Positions 15,420 to 19,438 of a stretch of DNA of 19,438 bases are shown here, in pieces (within the stretch, counting starts at the first letter, position 1; each line of letters starts with the position of its first letter). The stretch lies in NCBI GenBank assembly GCA_015179045.1, contig WHUZ01000246.1, forward strand, positions 1 through 19,438, read 5' to 3'. A program made the translations under genes and the position numbers. The notes beneath the pieces were generated by a model. That model did no database searches, was not told where the DNA came from, and was given only the letters and a program-made list of their open reading frames with translations. This DNA comes from Kalaharituber pfeilii. Taxonomy: Eukaryota; Ascomycota; Pezizomycetes; Pezizales; Pezizaceae.

Positions 15420-15900
15420 TAGTAGGAAGCCTTGAGGAGATAGCTATAGACTTTGAGAGAAAACTACCAAGGGCTTTAATACTATTTCAGTTGTCACAAA
15501 CTGGTTTACCGAAATGCAGCGCTGCACTATATACCGGTAAAAAATACTTGGACAACTCGAGATATCGCCAACACCTTCAATGATATCTCTAGGCAATTTG
15601 GTCTACCCCGCTATATCACCATAGACCACAATTTGCCTCAGCCCTTTAGAAAGACATTACATCCGAACTCGATGCAGAACTCCAACTCTGTATCACTTAC
15701 TACCCCCAGACTAACAGAGTCTCTGATGCAAAACATCTGGGATTGCAGAGAGTATGTAATACAGACTCCCAAATAGTATCTCTATATCTTCCATGACTGA
15801 ACTATGGCAGAGATGATGAGATTTGGGAAATAGTTAAAAATCTTCGTAGATCATTGGAATCTGTCAGAGAGTTCCACGATCAATATCTGAGGAAGCCTTC
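15420..15900 (+). pseudogene. pol: Integrase catalytic core remnant of family B
   Basis: LEEIAIDFERKLPRA near 15430-15476 holds the first catalytic Asp (15449-15451). RDIANTFNDISRQFGLPRYI then leads to ITIDH with the second Asp at 15624-15626. ELQLCITYYPQTNRVSDAKH near 15672-15733 is the TAYHPQTDGQSER block, with Asp where the catalytic Glu belongs. A frame shift lies near 15555 and further ones follow. The stretch 15216-15420 is the expected place of the zinc finger, but no HHCC pattern can be read. Confidence 0.8.
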
Positions 15901-16241
15901 GGGACTTTACAGTCCAATAAAGTATTGATAGTTCATGGAACAGAGTATCTCACACAAATAGGAATTCTATGTAGGCATGCTACTCGGATGGTTCGTTGAC
16001 ATGAGTATCTTTTCCTTATGAAGACTTTTTCCCATTGAGTTTTGTCTTCGGGAAGGTTTTTAATGGCTCACTGATGATGAGTGAAAGATACACCAGTCTC
16101 ACCATCAGCTACGGGCAACTGTGGTTCAGCTCGTGTGTTACCTCGCGTATAAGGTATGCCGATAGCTAAAGTATAAGACCTACAATTCCAATTAGTTTGG
16201 TTTTCTGTTGGTAATTATTACTCGAGACAAGTACCCTAAAC

Positions 16242-16251
16242 GGGGGGGTAA
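16242..16251 (+). other. Polypurine tract of family B
   Basis: GGGGGGGTAA lies directly before the TG of the 3' LTR. A G-rich run ending in TAA at this place is the probable plus-strand primer. Confidence 0.75.
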
Positions 16252-16990
16252 TGTTATGGCTAAGGTGGAAACTTGCCTACCACTATGGCAAGGGGCAAGG
16301 GTTCCACTACTAATTAGCTGCCACGGCTAAAGGTGAAGACTTACCTACCAAGAGGAAAATACTAACCCTGCAATCGAATATAAGACCAATGCTGATTGAC
16401 CAGACTGATCACCCGTTAGGCTTGGCTGTTGATTCTCGCATCATTTAGATAGGGTAGTACTACGGAAGGGTGTGTCATCTGGAATGCAGCTTGATGCATA
16501 CACTCGAATTACAGAAGCTTTATTTATATATACATATGCATTAGTATATTCATTATCTTTATCCCGTACTATTTTTGCATGTTTTCATTATATGTACCTA
16601 TTACCATCAGTATTGGCATTGATAAGGAATCACCACGGGGCCAGCCAATTATTCTTTTATTGACTCCTCATGTATGGCTGTGCTGAAGTCTATATAAGCA
16701 TCGGCTGGCAATAGTATAGTTAGAAGAATCAAGACACAAGCGGTGTCCTAAGTTTCTCTATAACTCTGAACCTATTGTTCCCTCACTACGCTCGTGAAGC
16801 ACTCCGCTCTACTGTGTGCTCCTCGCCGAGTAGCTGCCCTTCCGGTCTACCGTATACATCTCCGTAGCTATTCCGACCCACCATATTCATACTTCTGGGA
16901 TGACGCTGGCACTGCCGTTTTCCCCACCATAGCCGCAATATCTGGTCCCTTCCAGCGCCCACTGGAGCCGAGCACCTCACGCCCGTAACA
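16252..16990 (+). repeat. 3' LTR of family B
   Basis: Same length and ends as 11093-11831, starting TGTTATGG after the purine run and ending CCGTAACA. It carries the TATATAAG box at 16691-16698. Confidence 0.95.
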
Positions 16991-17194
16991 TGCCCTATCT
17001 AAATAATATGAGAATCAACAGCCAAGCCTAATGGGTAATCAGTCTAGTCAATCAGCATTGGCCTTATGTTTGATTGCAAGGTTAGCATTATCCCCTTGGT
17101 AGGTTAGTCTTCACCTTTAGCTGTGACAGCTAATAGTAGTAGAACTCTTGCCCCTTGCCACAGTGGTAGGCAAGTTTCCACCTTAGCCGTAACA
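16991..17194 (-). mobile_element. Right part of the minus-strand family B LTR, with target duplication TGCCC at its start
   Basis: Reverse-complemented, it reads from TGTTACGGCTAAGG (17194 downward) to the LTR position where the plus-strand element is inserted. Together with 10550-11092 and minus one 5-bp duplication it makes about 742 bp, a whole LTR. The sequence after 17194 is not family B, so 17194 is the outer end of the older insertion. Confidence 0.9.
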
Positions 17195-19438
17195 CTCAGA
17201 GCTCATTCTGACCTACCAATAACTTCTATAAATATTAAAAGTAGTTCAATTATATAGACCTATATTAGTTTTTTATATTTAATATCTTTTATAGTCTTTA
17301 GAAGGTAAGTTGTATATTAAAAGCATATATATTAGGCCTTTCTATTCTCCTTATCCTTTTGAAATTCTTTTCTCTTTACTACTATGCAATATCAAGACTT
17401 TGAAACTTATACTATATTTTGAGACTATTAATTCTTAATCTATACTTTAAGATTCTTATTTCTTATACTATATTAGTAATTTATCAATATAATAACTAAT
17501 TCTATATCAATTTATAATGCCTTTCTTATTAGTATACTGTTATAAATTTACTGCAACTGTATAGTAGATAGTTGGTAGATATATATATAATATACACATA
17601 TCTGATATAGGCAATATATGACAGCTAGGCACCTATATTGTAGTCATAAAATATACTATATAAGCTATGCAGAGGACTAGTGAGTATCACTGGTTAAGTA
17701 TCTTTTTAGTCTAGTAGACAGTAACTCTTTGTGTTTACCACTATCTATTATATATACTATTTTGAACTCTTATCATCATAGTTATCTATATTTAAGATGT
17801 ATAATTTTGTGATAAAAAATATTAAATAATGAGTACCAAATTTTATATATATGTATTCTTTCAAGAGTTAGCATATCAAAAGCTGTACAGCTATATCTAT
17901 ATTACTTTACTATTTTTAAAGCTAGTAAATATTATAGATGTAGGGAATTAAACTAATAAATATCTTTTGAGATGATAGTTTTAATAAAGTAAGCTAAACT
18001 AGAAGGCTTTTCTAAAATATGTATTGTAAACTCTTTTGCTGCTTTCTTATCTCAATAAATTCACTAATCAAACTAGTAGAAAATGCAATATTTTTAGAGC
18101 TCTTTTACTCCAAAGTTTGAACGAGAATGTCACCAACTTTAGACTATATAGTAAGTAATCCTTGCTTACTTTGTCTCTTCTGAATAGATATTCTTATAGG
18201 TAAGTATTTTAATATAATACTATCTATAGATAAGCTGACAATTTACTACAGGCAGGTGAAGTTCTTAATATATACTGAAATAGAATAGAAGATAAAACTA
18301 TAAGTACTATCATATACTACTAAATTTAGCAGATAGCAGTAATAAGGATAAAATGATAAAATAGTTTAGATTAGTTATTAATATTATGTAATCAAGGCTC
18401 ACTAGCTTAAGCTCACTCTCTATCTAGGCTTGAGCTAGCTTATTCTACTCTTTTGTTTGTTTTTTTTCTTTTTTGTATATTCTTAATTGCTTACTACTTA
18501 TATTACTTATACTACTTATGTTACTTACTAGTTGTCATGATTCTGAACATGACTAATTTTATATAATAGCTCTATATGATACAAATAAAACTAACTATAT
18601 ATAGAGCTATCATGCAAAATTGTAATAAAAAGTTATTATATAAAAAGTGACTATACAAAAAGTTATTATATAAGTTTGTTATATAAACTAAGAAGATAAG
18701 TTATAACACTAACTCTCTGAATGAGTTTGAACTACAAAATATACATATTCTTAATAGAGCTCAAGCTTTATATTACAATAAGCAAAGTTAGATTTAGGTC
18801 TGTCATGCAATTAGTTGTCTATTATTTAAGGTTAACTTATTATAAAAATATAGGTTTCTAGAGTCTATTACATAAAAAGAAGGGCTCTAGCCTATGCAAT
18901 AGCATATAATTGTAGGTAAGCTAGTCTAGAAGGCAACTTTGAATATATATAAACTATTATTATTATTGTATGCTCTAGTTTTATTCCTTTTATATTTACT
19001 ACCTTTAAATCCAAATTACTTTCATTTACTATAAATATATTAAATTTGTGAAAGTAATTAAATATAAAGTATATCTGCAGAACAGAACACATACTGAAGA
19101 ACTCAATATATGGTGGGCAACTATATAGTGGGCATAAGATATGATAGCTAAAAAGCTAAGGTGAAAAAGCTCTAATTGGACTTCCACTATATATAAGAGT
19201 AATATATAGTAGAGTTTTGATCAAGCTACTATTAAGGCTGACAGTTGTCCTATCCTATTATATAAGTTATATAATATCTTACTAAAACACCCTAAAGCTT
19301 AAAATAATATTAGTATATCATATATGTAAGGATATCTAGAGAGTAGATCATATTACTATACTGGTAGAAATATTAAGTCTATCTGAATCGACTATATACT
19401 AAGTACTAGTTCTAAGAAAATATATATCTACCTAGTTG
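17195..19438. other. AT-rich, TA-rich gene-free DNA
   Basis: Sequence is dominated by TATA, TTA and TAA words with very few CpG. Stops are frequent in all frames; the longest frame (18892-19092, minus, 66 codons) is low complexity and looks like chance. I see no LTR, domain or RNA gene. Heavy C-to-T mutation of old repeats, as in repeat-induced point mutation, would give this composition, but the original sequence cannot be recognised. Confidence 0.7.
18566..18610. repeat. Small inverted repeat in AT-rich DNA
   Basis: ATAGCTCTATA at 18566-18576 and its reverse complement at 18600-18610 form 11-bp arms around a 23-base loop. It could be a remnant of a MITE-like end or chance in TA-rich sequence. 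Confidence 0.35.

Larger units (their letters stand above)
11093..16990 (+). mobile_element. Family B Ty3/gypsy retrotransposon, complete but decayed (5.9 kb)
   Basis: Two 739-bp LTRs starting TGTTATGG and ending CCGTAACA flank a 4.4-kb interior. The interior holds remnants of gag, zinc knuckle, protease, RT, RNase H and integrase in that order, which is Ty3/gypsy. Stops and frameshifts occur throughout. I see no chromodomain. The stretches 11980-12460 (between the start of gag and its core) and 15900-16241 (after integrase) hold nothing I recognise beyond probable coding remnants. CpG is present, unlike in the chromovirus. Confidence 0.93.

Noticed and set aside
18892..19092. 66-codon minus-strand frame in the AT-rich end
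   Set aside because: Isolated, Ile/Tyr/Asn-rich as expected from TA-rich sequence, with no supporting signal.

Overview
The window is transposon-dominated DNA from a filamentous fungus. The evidence is a chromodomain-bearing Ty3/gypsy element, short GT-AG introns (50-104 nt) with CTAAC/CTGAC branch sites, and a very AT-rich, gene-free right end of the kind left by repeat mutation in Pezizomycotina. The species cannot be named. No cellular housekeeping gene, tRNA or rRNA was found.

Region 1 (1-10394) is one long chromovirus on the + strand. It has a 5' LTR cut by the window edge (1-611), a 3' LTR of 1242 bp (9153-10394), and a gag/protease/RT/RNase H/integrase/chromodomain interior. Three things set it apart. 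(a) Between the 5' LTR and gag lies a second gene on the opposite strand. By splice signals it has five coding exons, keeps one open frame of 602 codons, and ends inside the LTR with a transmembrane segment and a PPPY tail. (b) By eye there is no CpG dinucleotide from 586 to 9321, while five CpGs sit together in the core promoter of the LTR. (c) The LTR U3 carries nine TGA(G/C)TCA sites, eight at exactly 12-bp spacing, matching the Gcn4/AP-1 type bZIP site. The sense gag and front of pol are broken by single-base frameshifts, whereas the antisense gene and the integrase frame are open.

Region 2 (10395-17194) is an older nest of another Ty3/gypsy family, called family B here. A minus-strand copy was split by a plus-strand copy (11093-16990) that has two 739-bp LTRs and a decayed gag-pol. 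The 5-bp target duplication survives as TGACC/TGCCC, and joining the halves restores an LTR of about 742 bp. The chromovirus then landed at the left end of the minus-strand copy.

Region 3 (17195-19438) is AT-rich, TA-rich DNA with no recognisable gene.

Order of events: minus-strand family B copy, then plus-strand family B copy (LTRs differ by about 10% in the part counted, nearly all transitions), then the chromovirus (most of its LTR differs by about 1%, with one sharply divergent patch over the antisense exon).
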